Source: Ferranicluibacter rubi (GTDB taxonomy: Bacteria; Pseudomonadota; Alphaproteobacteria; Rhizobiales; Rhizobiaceae). From it: DNA of 64,000 bases. The DNA is taken from positions 1 to 64,000 of the forward strand of contig NZ_JAANCM010000002.1 in assembly GCF_011603255.1 (NCBI RefSeq). The letters are read 5' to 3'. The notes beneath the pieces were generated by a model. It was not told the origin of the DNA, ran no database searches, and saw only the letters and a program-made list of their open reading frames with translations. Positions 1 to 8,531 of the stretch are shown here, piece after piece. Each line of letters begins with the position of its first letter. Positions within the stretch are counted from its first letter, which is position 1. A program made the position numbers and the translations under genes.

Positions 1-138
1 GGGGAGGGGGACGCCGGCCGGTTCGGCCTGTGCGGCGATACTCGGGACGAAGAGCGCGCCGAGCCCGAGCGTGGAAACACCCAAGGCGGCGATCAGTGTT
101 CGATGGATGGCACCACGCATGAAAACTTTCCCGCCCAT
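1..138 (-). CDS. Exported protein, N-terminal fragment (5' end only)
   Basis: Reading the minus strand from an ATG at 138 (or the in-frame ATG at 120) gives about 40-46 residues before the window edge. They hold a basic N-terminus, a hydrophobic run of small residues and an Ala-x-Ala cleavage-type site, followed by a Pro-rich start of the mature part, so this is a Sec signal peptide. The gene diverges from dapA. In rhizobia the gene in this position is commonly a soluble lytic murein transglycosylase, but none of its catalytic domain lies in the window, so that identity is inferred from gene order only. Confidence 0.55.
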   Translation of the reverse strand, partial: MGGKVFMRGAIHRTLIAALGVSTLGLGALFVPSIAAQAEPAGVPLP

Positions 139-442
139 GATCAACCCGCCGTTTTGCAATCCTACCGCATTTGGCCTACCGCATTTGGCAAGCGAGACGC
201 TAATGAAAGGTTAAGCCGGTCCCGGATCCTGAGATTGCCTTGAACCGTGATCGTCTCGTGTTCAAAAATAAGCGTGAACCGCCTGAACCCTCAGGCTGCC
301 TCGTCCGTTCCGCTCTGCGTCGACGCTGCCAGTCAATGCTTGCCGCCGGAGATCGGGACGATTAAGGTGCCGGCAATTTTCTAACCGTGAAATACGGCCG
401 AAGCATGGGTCTCCAGTGCCCGCGCGCCGTCAGGAGTCGTGC
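139..442. other. Divergent intergenic region upstream of dapA
   Basis: About 300 bases separate the minus-strand exported-protein gene from dapA. It should hold both promoters. I see no tRNA, no convincing riboswitch and no convincing small gene. The only clear signal is the Shine-Dalgarno-like CAGGAG at 431-436 that fixes the dapA start. Confidence 0.5.
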
Positions 443-1327
443 ATGTTCAAGGGATCCATTCCCGCTCTCATCACCCCGTTCACACCGGCCGGCGCCGTGG
501 ATGAGGACGCATTCGTCGATCACGTCCAGTGGGTGATCTCCGAGGGTAGTCACGGTGTCGTTCCGGTGGGAACGACGGGCGAATCCCCCACCTTGTCGCA
601 TGCCGAGCACAAGCGCGTCGTCGAACTCTGCATCGAGGCCGCCGGCGGTCGCGTTCCCGTCATCGCCGGTGCCGGGTCCAACAACACCCGCGAGGCCATC
701 GAGCTTGCCCAGCACGCGGAGAAGGCTGGCGCCGACGGTATCCTCGTCGTGACACCTTATTATAACAAGCCGACGCAGAAGGGGCTTTATGCCCACTTTT
801 CGGCGATCGCCGAGGCCGTCAAGCTTCCGATCGTCATCTACAATATTCCCGGCCGCTCGGTCATCGACATGTCGCCGGAAACCATGGGTACCCTGCGCAA
901 GGCCTATCCATCGATCCTGGGTGTGAAGGACGCGACCGGCAAGATCGAGCGCGTATCCGAACAGCGCATTACCTGTGGTGCGGATTTCGTCCAGCTTTCG
1001 GGCGAAGACGCGACGGCGCTCGGTTTCAACGCCCATGGCGGCGTCGGCTGTATTTCCGTCACGGCCAATGTCGCGCCGCGTTTGTGCGCCGAGTTCCAGG
1101 AAGCGACGCTGGCCGGCGATTTCGCCAAGGCACTCGTCTATCAGGACCAGTTGATGCCGCTGCACAAGGCCATCTTCATGGAACCCGGCGTCTGCGGCTC
1201 GAAGTTCGCGCTGAACCGGCTGCGCGGCATGAGCCGACACGTCCGCTCGCCGCTGATGCCCTCGCTCGAGCCCGCAACCGAAAGCGCGATCGAGGCGGCG
1301 CTCATTCATGCAGGGCTGCTGAACTGA
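443..1327 (+). CDS. dapA: 4-hydroxy-tetrahydrodipicolinate synthase
   Basis: Condenses pyruvate with aspartate semialdehyde, the first committed step of lysine and diaminopimelate synthesis, in the cytosol. The 294-residue protein is the usual length. It has the GTTGE motif at 43-47, the catalytic tyrosine at about 133 (IYNIPGR) and the Schiff-base lysine at about 162 (GVKDATGK). The start at 443 is chosen because CAGGAG lies seven bases upstream and because the family begins at MFKGSI; an ATG at 416 would add nine unrelated residues. The stop codon shares one base with the smpB start (TGATG), so the two are translationally coupled, a pairing common in rhizobia. Confidence 0.97.
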   Translation: MFKGSIPALITPFTPAGAVDEDAFVDHVQWVISEGSHGVVPVGTTGESPTLSHAEHKRVVELCIEAAGGRVPVIAGAGSNNTREAIELAQHAEKAGADGILVVTPYYNKPTQKGLYAHFSAIAEAVKLPIVIYNIPGRSVIDMSPETMGTLRKAYPSILGVKDATGKIERVSEQRITCGADFVQLSGEDATALGFNAHGGVGCISVTANVAPRLCAEFQEATLAGDFAKALVYQDQLMPLHKAIFMEPGVCGSKFALNRLRGMSRHVRSPLMPSLEPATESAIEAALIHAGLLN

Positions 1328-1803
1328 TGGCCCCGAAGGGCAGCGAGCGCACCGTTCGCAAGATCGTCGCTGAAAACCGCAAGGCGCGCTACAATTACGA
1401 GATCCTCGACACCTACGAGGCAGGTCTTGTGCTGACCGGCACCGAGGTGAAGTCGCTGCGCGAGGGCAAGGCCAATATCGCCGAGTCCTACGCAACCGAC
1501 GAGGCCGGTGAGATATGGCTGATCAATTCCTATCTGCCGGAATATCTGCAGGCCAACCGCTTCAATCACGAGCCGCGCCGCCGCCGCAAGCTTCTGCTGT
1601 CCAAGCGTGAGGTGAACCGGCTGCAGGGTGCAGTGAACCGCGAGGGCATGTCGCTGATCCCGTTGAAGATCTATTTCAACGATCAGGGACGCGCCAAGCT
1701 CGAGCTGGCACTCGGCAAGGGTAAGAAGCTGCACGACAAGCGGGAAAGCGAAAAAGAGCGCGACTGGAACCGCCAGAAAAGCCGTCTTTTGAAGGACGGC
1801 TGA
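1327..1803 (+). CDS. smpB: SsrA-binding protein SmpB
   Basis: Binds tmRNA and delivers it to stalled ribosomes for trans-translation. The 158-residue product has the SmpB beta-barrel signatures (ARYNYEI near the N-terminus, [11 protein letters not shown], then NFHEP-like NRFNHEPRR) and a very basic C-terminal tail with KLHDKRE and W-NRQKSR, which inserts into the ribosome. It starts one base inside the dapA stop codon. A hairpin follows the gene and separates it from the convergent NYN-domain gene. Confidence 0.97.
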   Translation: MAPKGSERTVRKIVAENRKARYNYEILDTYEAGLVLTGTEVKSLREGKANIAESYATDEAGEIWLINSYLPEYLQANRFNHEPRRRRKLLLSKREVNRLQGAVNREGMSLIPLKIYFNDQGRAKLELALGKGKKLHDKRESEKERDWNRQKSRLLKDG

Positions 1804-1824
1804 AGCGCGCAGACGATATCGCGG

Positions 1825-1842
1825 TCGGCGCCAGGGCGCCGA
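1825..1842. terminator. Hairpin between convergent smpB and NYN gene
   Basis: TCGGCGCC and GGCGCCGA form an eight-base inverted repeat around a two-base loop, placed between the smpB stop (1803) and the stop of the convergent gene (1858). There is no T-run on either side, so a role as bidirectional terminator is inferred from position and GC-rich stem only. Confidence 0.45.
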
Positions 1843-1857
1843 TCCGAGGTTATGACG

Positions 1858-2436
1858 TCAGTTCAGATCGTCCTGATGCGCCGGCTCGACTGTGCGGGAC
1901 TGCCGCTCGGACGGGTCGCGCCCGATTTCAGCCTTCAGACCGATAAGATCGATGAAGTGATCCGCTTGGCGCCGCAGGTCGTCGGCGATCATCGGTGGCT
2001 GGGTCGACATGGTGGAGACCACGGACACCTTCCGGCCCTTGCGCTGCAGTGCCTCCACCAGCGTGGTGAAATCACCGTCGCCCGAAAAGATCACGAGATG
2101 ATCGACGGTTTCCGATTGCTCCATGGCATCGATGGCAAGCTCGATGTCCATATTGCCCTTGATCTTCCGCCGGCCGAGCGAATCAGTGAATTCCTTGGCA
2201 GGCTTCGTCACGACCTTGTAGCCGTTGTAGTCCAGCCAGTCGATCAGAGGGCGGATCGAGGAATACTCCTGATCCTCGATCAGCGCCGTGTAATAATAGG
2301 CGCGCAGCAGATAGCCCCGCTTCTGAAAAGCTTTCAAAAGCTTACGATAATCGATGTCGAAGCCGAGGCTTTTCGACGCGGCGTACAGGTTCGCACCATC
2401 GATAAAGAGAGCTATTTTTTCGCGGGGATCGAACAT
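1858..2436 (-). CDS. NYN-domain (LabA/DUF88-like, PIN-fold) protein
   Basis: A 192-residue member of the NYN family, PIN-like putative RNases. The N-terminal FIDGANLY motif (Asp about 13) and the central SGDGDFTTLVEAL segment with two acidic residues are the expected metal-binding positions; IKGNMDIELAIDAM supplies another. It resembles LabA/DUF88 proteins. The start at 2436 is preferred because AAGGA sits six bases upstream; ATGs at 2442 and farther upstream have worse spacing. It is convergent with smpB and divergent from rpoZ. An RNA target is not known and no substrate can be deduced. Confidence 0.88.
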   Translation of the reverse strand: MFDPREKIALFIDGANLYAASKSLGFDIDYRKLLKAFQKRGYLLRAYYYTALIEDQEYSSIRPLIDWLDYNGYKVVTKPAKEFTDSLGRRKIKGNMDIELAIDAMEQSETVDHLVIFSGDGDFTTLVEALQRKGRKVSVVSTMSTQPPMIADDLRRQADHFIDLIGLKAEIGRDPSERQSRTVEPAHQDDLN

Positions 2437-2935
2437 CGGCATTCCTTCAGTCCGGCGAGGAGCGCAATTTTTCCTGTCCATTATCGGACGCGAAACAAGT
2501 GCAGACCGGGGGTATCATGATGACTGTCCTTATCGCACCAGTGATCGAGAGAAAAGTTCGATAGAAGACAAACGTCGTTCGAGCACAAATTTTCCCGGCT
2601 CACTAGTCTCGATCGGCAACGCACACATCAACATGACAAACGAACCCCTAAATATGTGGTAAGCTGTCCGCTTTTCATACAAATCTAATGTTGAAACCTG
2701 ACTTTTGCAATTTCCACGATAGGGTCCAAAAACAATACTATCGGCAACGCTTACCCTTTATCGCCCGCCCTCTCATGAAAAACTTGAATTTTCAGGCCAA
2801 TGGCTGTATCCGGCAACCAATCCGTTCCTGAGAGCCGGAATGCCGCGCCAGCCTCGGTCGCTCTCGTCATCAATATCTGCGCAGGCAGGCAGCCTCTGGC
2901 CGCGTCCGGCGCTTGAAACCATCGAAGGATACGCA
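2437..2935. other. Divergent intergenic region between NYN gene and rpoZ
   Basis: About 500 bases without a supported gene. The stretch 2600-2760 is clearly more AT-rich than its surroundings and probably carries the rpoZ promoter region. Open frames across it are short, lack ribosome binding sites and show no family features. No tRNA cloverleaf was seen. GAAGGA at 2924-2929 is the rpoZ ribosome binding site. Confidence 0.5.
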
Positions 2936-3337
2936 ATGGCCCGCGTTACGGTCGAAGATTGCATCGACAAGGTCGACAACCGCTTTGAGCTCGTGCTCCT
3001 CGCCAGCCACCGTGCGCGCCTGATCTCCCAGGGCGCGGCGATCACCATCGATCGCGACAACGACAAGAACCCCGTCGTGGCCCTGCGCGAGATCGCCGAC
3101 GAGACTTTGTCTCCCGGCGACCTCAAGGAAGATCTGATCCATTCGCTGCAGAAGCACGTCGAGGTCGACGAGCCGGAAGCAGATCCCGCCTCCATCACGG
3201 GCAGCTCGGCAAACTTCTCTGATGCTTCCGAGGACGACGATCAGCCCGAAGCCGTGACCTTCGACCGCATGACGGAAGAAGAACTGCTGGCCGGCATCGA
3301 GGGCCTCGTTCCCCCGGAAAAGAGCGACGACTACTGA
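2936..3337 (+). CDS. rpoZ: DNA-directed RNA polymerase subunit omega
   Basis: Smallest core RNA polymerase subunit, which helps assemble beta-prime. The first 60-odd residues are the conserved omega domain ([34 protein letters not shown]). The protein then continues for about 70 acidic residues ending in EKSDDY; this long acidic tail is typical of rhizobial omega subunits (about 133 residues against about 91 in E. coli). GAAGGA at 2924 gives normal spacing to the ATG. A strong terminator follows 27 bases after the stop, so it is probably monocistronic. Confidence 0.97.
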   Translation: MARVTVEDCIDKVDNRFELVLLASHRARLISQGAAITIDRDNDKNPVVALREIADETLSPGDLKEDLIHSLQKHVEVDEPEADPASITGSSANFSDASEDDDQPEAVTFDRMTEEELLAGIEGLVPPEKSDDY

Positions 3338-3363
3338 TCGTCCCTATCAGCATTCAATCTTCG

Positions 3364-3396
3364 AAGCGCCGGCATCGTCCGGCGCTTTGTCGTTTT
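3364..3396 (+). terminator. Rho-independent terminator after rpoZ
   Basis: AAGCGCCGG at 3364-3372 pairs with CCGGCGCTT at 3379-3387 around a six-base loop, followed by a T-rich stretch (TGTCGTTTT). Position just after the rpoZ stop supports its role. Confidence 0.8.
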
Positions 3397-3604
3397 GGCC
3401 GCCCTTCACTCCTGCATCCCTTGCATCGTAAAGCCGGAGCTTCGCTGCGGCGATAAAGCGCGGAAAATTTGCGCATCTATGATTCCGATGGTGGGAAATC
3501 GCCGGTAGCGCCATGATATACCGGAAGAATCGCGCCCGATTGCAACGGACGCGCTTTCCGTTGCTGCTGCGTCATGATTTAAATGGATTTCCATTAAAGG
3601 AGTG

Positions 3605-3646
3605 ATGTTGCAGATACACAGCCCCCGCGGAGCCGCACACGCATGA
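3605..3646 (+). CDS. Candidate 13-residue leader peptide of rsh
   Basis: An ATG at 3605 opens a 13-codon frame (MLQIHSPRGAAHA) that stops with TGA at 3644-3646, overlapping the rsh ATG at 3643-3645 in an ATGA arrangement. The near-ideal Shine-Dalgarno sequence AAAGGAG lies at 3596-3602, directly before this small frame, while the bases just upstream of the rsh start show no such signal. This is what a translationally coupled leader looks like. Expression is not demonstrated and the spacing from the Shine-Dalgarno to this ATG is short (two bases). Confidence 0.4.
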   Translation: MLQIHSPRGAAHA

Positions 3647-5868
3647 TGCGCCAATATGAACTCGTCGAACGGGTTCAGAAATACAAGCCCGACGTCAACG
3701 AGGCATTGCTCAACAAGGCCTATGTCTATGCCATGCAGAAGCATGGCCAGCAGAAGCGCGCCAGCGGCGACCCCTATATTTCGCATCCGCTGGAAGTCGC
3801 GGCTATCCTGACGGAAATGCACCTCGACGAGGCGACGATCGCGGTGGCGCTGCTGCACGACACCATCGAGGACACGACGGCAACGCGGGCGGAGATCGAC
3901 GATCTCTTCGGCGAGGACATCGGGGCGCTCGTCGAGGGCCTGACCAAGATCAAGAAGCTCGATCTCGTCAGCCGCAAGGCCAAGCAGGCGGAAAACCTGC
4001 GCAAGCTGCTGCTGGCCATCTCCGACGACGTGCGTGTCCTCCTCGTCAAACTTGCCGACCGCCTGCACAACATGCGCACGCTCGATCATATGTCGGCGGA
4101 GAAGCGCGCCCGGATCTCCGAGGAGACGATGGAGATCTATGCGCCGCTGGCCGGCCGCATGGGCATGCACGACATGCGCGAGGAGCTGGAAAACCTCTCC
4201 TTCCGTCACATCAATCCCGATGCCTTCGAAACCGTGACGCAGCGGCTGGACGAGCTTTCCGCCCGCAACGAGGGGCTCATCAAGAAGATCGAGGATGAGC
4301 TGGGCGAGTTGCTCGCCGCCAAGGGCCTCACCGGCATCGCCGTCAAGGGGCGGCAGAAGAAGCCCTATTCCGTCTTTCGCAAGATGCAGTCCAAGTCCCT
4401 GTCCTTCGAGCAGCTGTCCGATGTCTGGGGCTTCCGGGTGATCGTCGAGGATATCCCGGCGTGCTATCGCGCGCTCGGCATCGTCCACACCCGCTGGCGC
4501 GTCGTGCCGGGCAAGTTCAAGGATTACATCTCGACGCCCAAGCAGAACGACTATCAGTCGATCCACACGACCATCGTCGGCCCGTCGCGCCAGCGTATCG
4601 AACTGCAGATCCGCACGCGCCGCATGCACGAAATCGCCGAATACGGCATTGCCGCGCATACGCTCTACAAGGACGGCGCCGAGGCGCAGGGCGACGTCAA
4701 GCTGTCGCCGACCTCCAACGCTTATTCCTGGCTGCGTCGCACCATCGAGGCGCTGGCGGAAGGCGACAATCCGGAAGAGTTTCTGGAGCATACCAAGCTC
4801 GAACTGTTCCAGGATCAGGTCTTCTGTTTCACGCCCAAGGGCCAGCTGATCGCCTTGCCGCGTGGCGCGACGCCGATCGATTTCGCCTATGCGGTGCACA
4901 CCAATATCGGCGATACCTGCGTCGGCGCGAAGATCAACGGCCGGATCATGCCGCTCGTGACCCGGCTCGCCAATGGCGACGAGGTCGAGATCGTCCGTTC
5001 GGGCATACAGGTGCCACCGGCGGCCTGGGAAGAGATCGTCGTCACCGGCAAGGCCCGCGCCGCCATCCGCCGCGCGACCAAGGCGGCCATCCGCAAGCAG
5101 TATTCGGGCCTCGGCTTCCGCATCCTCGAACGCACGTTCGAGCGCGCCGGCAAGCCGTTCACGCGCGAGGCGATGAAACCGATCCTGCACCGGCTGGGCC
5201 AGAAAGAGGTCGAGGACGCCATCGCCGCCGTTGGCCGTGGGGAGCTTTCCTCCCTCGACGTGCTGCGCGCCATGCACCCCGATCACCAGGACGAGCGCGT
5301 CACGCCAAAACCCTCGACGGACGATGGCTGGTTCGCGATGCGCTCGGCCGCCGGCATGGCGTTCAAGATCCCGGGCCATTCCAAGGAAAGCGCTACCGCC
5401 ATCGATGCGGGTGGGCCGGAAGACCTGCCGATCCGTGGCCTCTCGGGCAATGCCTTCGTCCACTTCAGCGCATCCGGCGCCGTGCCCGGCGACCGCATCG
5501 TCGGCATCATGGAGAAGGACAAGGGGATCACCATCTACCCGATCCAGTCACCGAGCCTGCAGCAGTTCGATGACGAGTCGGAGCGGTGGATCGATGTGCG
5601 CTGGGATCTCGACCAGGCCAACAACACCCGCTTCATGGTGCGCGTGCAGGTCAACGCGCTGAACGAGCCGGGGACGCTGGCCGATATCGCGCAGTCGCTG
5701 GCCACCGGCGACATCAACATCCGCGCCATCACCATGGGGCCGATCGCCGCCGATTTCAGCGAGCTGATGCTCGATCTCGAGGTCTGGGACCTGCGCCAGC
5801 TGAACCATATGCTGACGCAGCTGAAGGACTTGCCCGTCATCTCCACGGTCAAGCGGGTCTTCCTTTGA
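3643..5868 (+). CDS. rsh: Bifunctional (p)ppGpp synthetase/hydrolase (RelA/SpoT homologue)
   Basis: Makes and degrades the stringent-response alarmone. Domain order in 741 residues: HD hydrolase (His 48, HD at 72-73 in LLHDTIEDT), synthetase domain with a catalytic segment around FKDYISTPKQNDYQSIHT (both halves look intact, so it is bifunctional), TGS domain (VFCFTPKGQLIALPRGATPIDFAYAVH), and a C-terminal ACT domain. Rhizobia usually carry this one long Rsh enzyme. The first ATG of a tandem ATGATG is taken as the start; there is no obvious ribosome binding site immediately before it, and a 13-codon leader frame overlaps it by four bases. Confidence 0.97.
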   Translation: MMRQYELVERVQKYKPDVNEALLNKAYVYAMQKHGQQKRASGDPYISHPLEVAAILTEMHLDEATIAVALLHDTIEDTTATRAEIDDLFGEDIGALVEGLTKIKKLDLVSRKAKQAENLRKLLLAISDDVRVLLVKLADRLHNMRTLDHMSAEKRARISEETMEIYAPLAGRMGMHDMREELENLSFRHINPDAFETVTQRLDELSARNEGLIKKIEDELGELLAAKGLTGIAVKGRQKKPYSVFRKMQSKSLSFEQLSDVWGFRVIVEDIPACYRALGIVHTRWRVVPGKFKDYISTPKQNDYQSIHTTIVGPSRQRIELQIRTRRMHEIAEYGIAAHTLYKDGAEAQGDVKLSPTSNAYSWLRRTIEALAEGDNPEEFLEHTKLELFQDQVFCFTPKGQLIALPRGATPIDFAYAVHTNIGDTCVGAKINGRIMPLVTRLANGDEVEIVRSGIQVPPAAWEEIVVTGKARAAIRRATKAAIRKQYSGLGFRILERTFERAGKPFTREAMKPILHRLGQKEVEDAIAAVGRGELSSLDVLRAMHPDHQDERVTPKPSTDDGWFAMRSAAGMAFKIPGHSKESATAIDAGGPEDLPIRGLSGNAFVHFSASGAVPGDRIVGIMEKDKGITIYPIQSPSLQQFDDESERWIDVRWDLDQANNTRFMVRVQVNALNEPGTLADIAQSLATGDINIRAITMGPIAADFSELMLDLEVWDLRQLNHMLTQLKDLPVISTVKRVFL

Positions 5869-5983
5869 GATGTCTGCCTGCAAGATAGGCTGCCGCTGAA
5901 GGCGGTATGCGCCGACAGCATGGCTGCCCGCCAAACCCGGCGCTGGTGCAAAGGCAACGATACGCTTATGTTCTGGCTCGGGA

Positions 5984-6005
5984 GGTAAACGAAGAAAGGT
6001 TTACC
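5984..6005 (+). promoter_or_regulatory. Inverted repeat enclosing the ribosome binding site of the DUF3563 gene
   Basis: GGTAAAC at 5984-5990 and GTTTACC at 5999-6005 are perfect complements around an eight-base spacer. The Shine-Dalgarno AAAGG (5995-5999) lies in the loop and stem edge, and the ATG follows two bases after the repeat. It could fold to occlude translation initiation or be a protein-binding palindrome; the sequence does not tell which. Confidence 0.45.
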
Positions 6006-6006
6006 A

Positions 6007-6159
6007 ATGTTCAAGCAGATCAAGAAGCTCACCGGCGCCCTGCGCCCCTTGTCGGCAGCCGAACGCGAACTGAGCTACCTCAACGGCTCGTCCGATCGCA
6101 TCGACCTCGAATACCGCCAGCGCCAGATCGACCGCGGTCTGTTCCGCAGCGGCTTCTGA
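6007..6159 (+). CDS. Small DUF3563-like protein
   Basis: A 50-residue basic protein (starts MFKQIKKLTG) with the central segment AERELSYLNGSSDRIDLEYRQRQIDRG. That pattern, E-R-E-L-x-YL ... DLE-RQR-IDRG, is how I recall the DUF3563 family common in rhizobia; function is unknown. AAAGG at 5995 supports the start. It stands alone between rsh and the DUF2062 gene, and its start region sits behind a perfect inverted repeat. Confidence 0.75.
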   Translation: MFKQIKKLTGALRPLSAAERELSYLNGSSDRIDLEYRQRQIDRGLFRSGF

Positions 6160-6610
6160 GCCAGGGTCATTCGAACCAAATTGAGATATGAGCCTTGCAC
6201 CTCGTGCAAGGCTGACATGCGCAAGCTCATCTGGGGCTTGGTCATACCAGCAGTCCCAAAATTTTCCCGGCAGGATGCGGCCATGATGGCGGCTCGACCG
6301 GGAAAGGCTCGAGAGATGGCGGTTCATGATGGGCCGATATCGATGAGCGGTCGGGGATCGTCGTGCGGTGTGCCCTTTACGGGGCCCGCGTCCGCGGCGA
6401 TCTTCGTATCATCGACGCGTCCTATGAACGCGATGCACGTCATGGATCGATAGCGGTCCGCATCGCAAATGATCCCGTCCGTCGCGGCCTGCCTCCCCAC
6501 GCCACGGTCGAGAAAATGTGCTGCTGAAATGCTGCACCTGCGTCGAGATTGCCTCGCATTGCCCCAATTAGCCATTGTACGGCCACACGGGCATCGTCTA
6601 TCACGGCACT
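6160..6610. other. Gap between DUF3563 and DUF2062 genes
   Basis: About 450 bases with no supported gene. It begins with a ten-base perfect inverted repeat (6191-6213). Short frames on both strands have no recognisable domain. From memory, pyrE lies between rsh and the DUF2062 gene in some rhizobia; no pyrE remnant can be read here. Confidence 0.5.
6191..6213. terminator. Perfect 10-base-pair hairpin downstream of DUF3563 gene
   Basis: AGCCTTGCAC and GTGCAAGGCT pair perfectly around the loop CTC. No T-run follows on the plus strand, so it is a terminator-like or RNA-stabilising element by position rather than a textbook intrinsic terminator. Confidence 0.4.
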
Positions 6611-7174
6611 ATGGTATTCAAACGTCGTCAGCCCGCATCGTTCTCAGTCCGGCTCCGCGAGCTGGTCTGGCCGCGCAAGGGGTTTACCCGCGGCCTGCGT
6701 TATCTGGCCCTGCGCATACTGCGCCTGTCGTCGTCGCCCCATTCCATCGCCATGGGCGTTGCAGCCGGGGCCGCGTCCTCCGCCACGCCCTTCGTGGGCT
6801 TCCATATTCTCCTGGCACTTGCGGCCGCTTATCTCTTCTCCGGCAACCTGATCGCCGCCGGCATTGCGACGACGCTCGCCAACCCGTTGACGATTCCGGT
6901 CATTCTCGCGAGCAGCTACGAGATCGGCACGGCGATCCTCGGCTCGGGCGCCCACGCGCCGCTGGATGGCGAAGATATGCTGCAGAAGCTGACGCACCTG
7001 CAACTGACCGAGCTTTGGGGCCCTGTGCTGAAGCCATTGCTGCTCGGCAGCCTGCCGCTGGCGGCGGGTAGCGCGGTTGTCTTCTATATCGGCTCCTATT
7101 ATGCGGCCCGGCTGTTTCAGTCGCGGCGCGTGTCGCGTCTTGCGGAGAAGCTCAAGGCCTCGCAAGCGGCCTAA
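6611..7174 (+). CDS. DUF2062 membrane protein
   Basis: A 187-residue protein with the DUF2062 pattern: basic N-terminus (MVFKRRQ), an arginine-rich stretch ([10 protein letters not shown]), then glycine/alanine-rich membrane segments around [45 protein letters not shown] and a C-terminal membrane segment near [13 protein letters not shown]. The start at 6611 matches family members; the upstream in-frame codon at 6575 adds a non-conserved stretch. Function of the family is unknown. It precedes acpS by 31 bases and is probably cotranscribed with it, an arrangement conserved in rhizobia. Confidence 0.88.
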   Translation: MVFKRRQPASFSVRLRELVWPRKGFTRGLRYLALRILRLSSSPHSIAMGVAAGAASSATPFVGFHILLALAAAYLFSGNLIAAGIATTLANPLTIPVILASSYEIGTAILGSGAHAPLDGEDMLQKLTHLQLTELWGPVLKPLLLGSLPLAAGSAVVFYIGSYYAARLFQSRRVSRLAEKLKASQAA

Positions 7175-7205
7175 ACCCTTAACCTTTCGGATCCCTCAGG
7201 TTTTC

Positions 7206-7625
7206 ATGATCATCGGCCTTGGCAGCGACCTTATCGACATCCGCCGCATCGACAACTCGCTGAACCGTTTCGGCGAGCGTTTCATCCAGCGCTGCTTCAC
7301 CGAGGTGGAGATCGCGAAATCGGAGGGCCGCAAGAACCGGTCGGCATCCTATGCCAAGCGTTTCGCGGCGAAGGAGGCCTGTTCCAAGGCTCTGGGAACC
7401 GGGATCGGGCAGGGGGTCCTCTGGAAGGACATGGGTGTCGTCAACCTGCCCGGCGGCAAGCCGACCATGGTGCTGACCGGCGGTGCCGCCGTGCGCCTGG
7501 CGAGCATGCTGCCGCACGGCCACCGCGCCGTCGTGCACCTGACGATCACCGACGACGATCCTTTGGCGCAGGCCTTCGTCATAATAGAGGCGCTGCCCGT
7601 TGCTCCGGAAGACGTTAGCGGCTAG
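7206..7625 (+). CDS. acpS: Holo-[acyl-carrier-protein] synthase
   Basis: Transfers 4'-phosphopantetheine from CoA to acyl carrier protein. The 139-residue product has the two family signatures: [10 protein letters not shown] at the N-terminus (metal-binding Asp) and [19 protein letters not shown] in the middle (metal-binding Glu). It starts 31 bases after the DUF2062 gene and is followed by lepB, rnc and era in the same direction, the standard rhizobial group. Confidence 0.97.
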   Translation: MIIGLGSDLIDIRRIDNSLNRFGERFIQRCFTEVEIAKSEGRKNRSASYAKRFAAKEACSKALGTGIGQGVLWKDMGVVNLPGGKPTMVLTGGAAVRLASMLPHGHRAVVHLTITDDDPLAQAFVIIEALPVAPEDVSG

Positions 7626-7787
7626 AGGATGGCCAAGTCGAGGTCCGCTGCGCCTGACGGTGCGCGTGTTCGCAAGGGCGCTTGAGCCCGATGGACCCAA
7701 GCGCGTGCGAGCGCCATGGACCCCTGCAGACCAACGGCATTCAGACGATAACAAGCGCCGGTCAGCGGCAAACAAGGATAGACGGGC

Positions 7788-8531
7788 GTGGCAGAAAAAA
7801 TCGCAAAGAAGGACAGCGGCCTTTGGGAGAATGTGAAGGTCATCATCCAGGCCTTGCTTCTGGCCCTGGTGATCCGCACCGTACTCTTCCAGCCGTTCAC
7901 GATTCCGTCCGGCTCGATGATGCCGACGCTGCTCGTGGGCGATTACATCTTCGTCAACAAGTTCGCCTACGGCTATTCGAAATACTCGCTGCCGCGTTCG
8001 CCCGACCTCTTCAGCGGCCGCATTTTCGGCAGTGAGCCGAAGCGCGGCGACATCGCCGTCTTCCGCTTCCCGCCCAATCCCGAAATCGACTATATCAAGC
8101 GCGTCATCGGCCTGCCGGGCGACCGGGTACAGGTGCGCAATTCCATTCTCTACGTCAACGACAAGGAAGTCGCCCGCGCGCCCGACGGCGTCTTCCGGGC
8201 CGACGACCAGTACGACACCGGCGCCGACGTGCCGGTCTTCCGCGAAACGCTCGACAACGGCGTCAGCTTCGACACGCTGGACCAGTTTCCGGATTCGCGC
8301 GGCGATAACACCCGCGAGTTCGTGGTGCCCGAAGGTCACTACTTCATGATGGGCGACAACCGCGACAATTCTGCCGACAGCCGTTTCGATGTCGGTTACG
8401 TCCCGGCCGAAAATCTCGTCGGTCGCGCCAGCCTCATCTTCTTCTCGCTCGGGCACGACACCTCCTTCCTGGAAATCTGGAAGTGGCCGGCAAACCTGCG
8501 CTACGACCGCCTGTTCAAGGTTCTGAAGTAA
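7788..8531 (+). CDS. lepB: Signal peptidase I
   Basis: Cleaves signal peptides of exported proteins at the outer face of the inner membrane. One N-terminal membrane anchor (about 17-35) precedes the catalytic motif SGSMMPTLL with Ser 43; the general-base lysine is Lys 104 in YIKRVIGLPGD. Box E is MGDNRDNSADSR. The 247-residue length is normal. It begins with GTG at 7788, after a 162-base gap from acpS, and its TAA shares one base with the rnc ATG, so the two are coupled. Confidence 0.97.
   Translation: MAEKIAKKDSGLWENVKVIIQALLLALVIRTVLFQPFTIPSGSMMPTLLVGDYIFVNKFAYGYSKYSLPRSPDLFSGRIFGSEPKRGDIAVFRFPPNPEIDYIKRVIGLPGDRVQVRNSILYVNDKEVARAPDGVFRADDQYDTGADVPVFRETLDNGVSFDTLDQFPDSRGDNTREFVVPEGHYFMMGDNRDNSADSRFDVGYVPAENLVGRASLIFFSLGHDTSFLEIWKWPANLRYDRLFKVLK

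Noticed and set aside
362-1495. Long open frame on the minus strand over dapA and smpB
   Set aside because: It is the antisense of two clear genes. High GC produces long shadow frames; no family feature is visible in it. The same applies to other long antisense frames, such as those over rsh and nadA-nadB.
2437-2935. Small RNA or tRNA gene in the 500-base spacer before rpoZ
   Set aside because: No cloverleaf, conserved anticodon arm or strong hairpin with T-run was found; the spacer alone is not evidence.
3406-5463. 685-codon minus-strand frame over rsh
   Set aside because: The rsh reading is unambiguous over its full length with all domains intact; the antisense frame has the arginine- and leucine-heavy composition of a shadow and no domain.
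6160-6610. Remnant of pyrE
   Set aside because: From memory pyrE may lie here in relatives, but no PyrE motif can be read in any frame of the gap.
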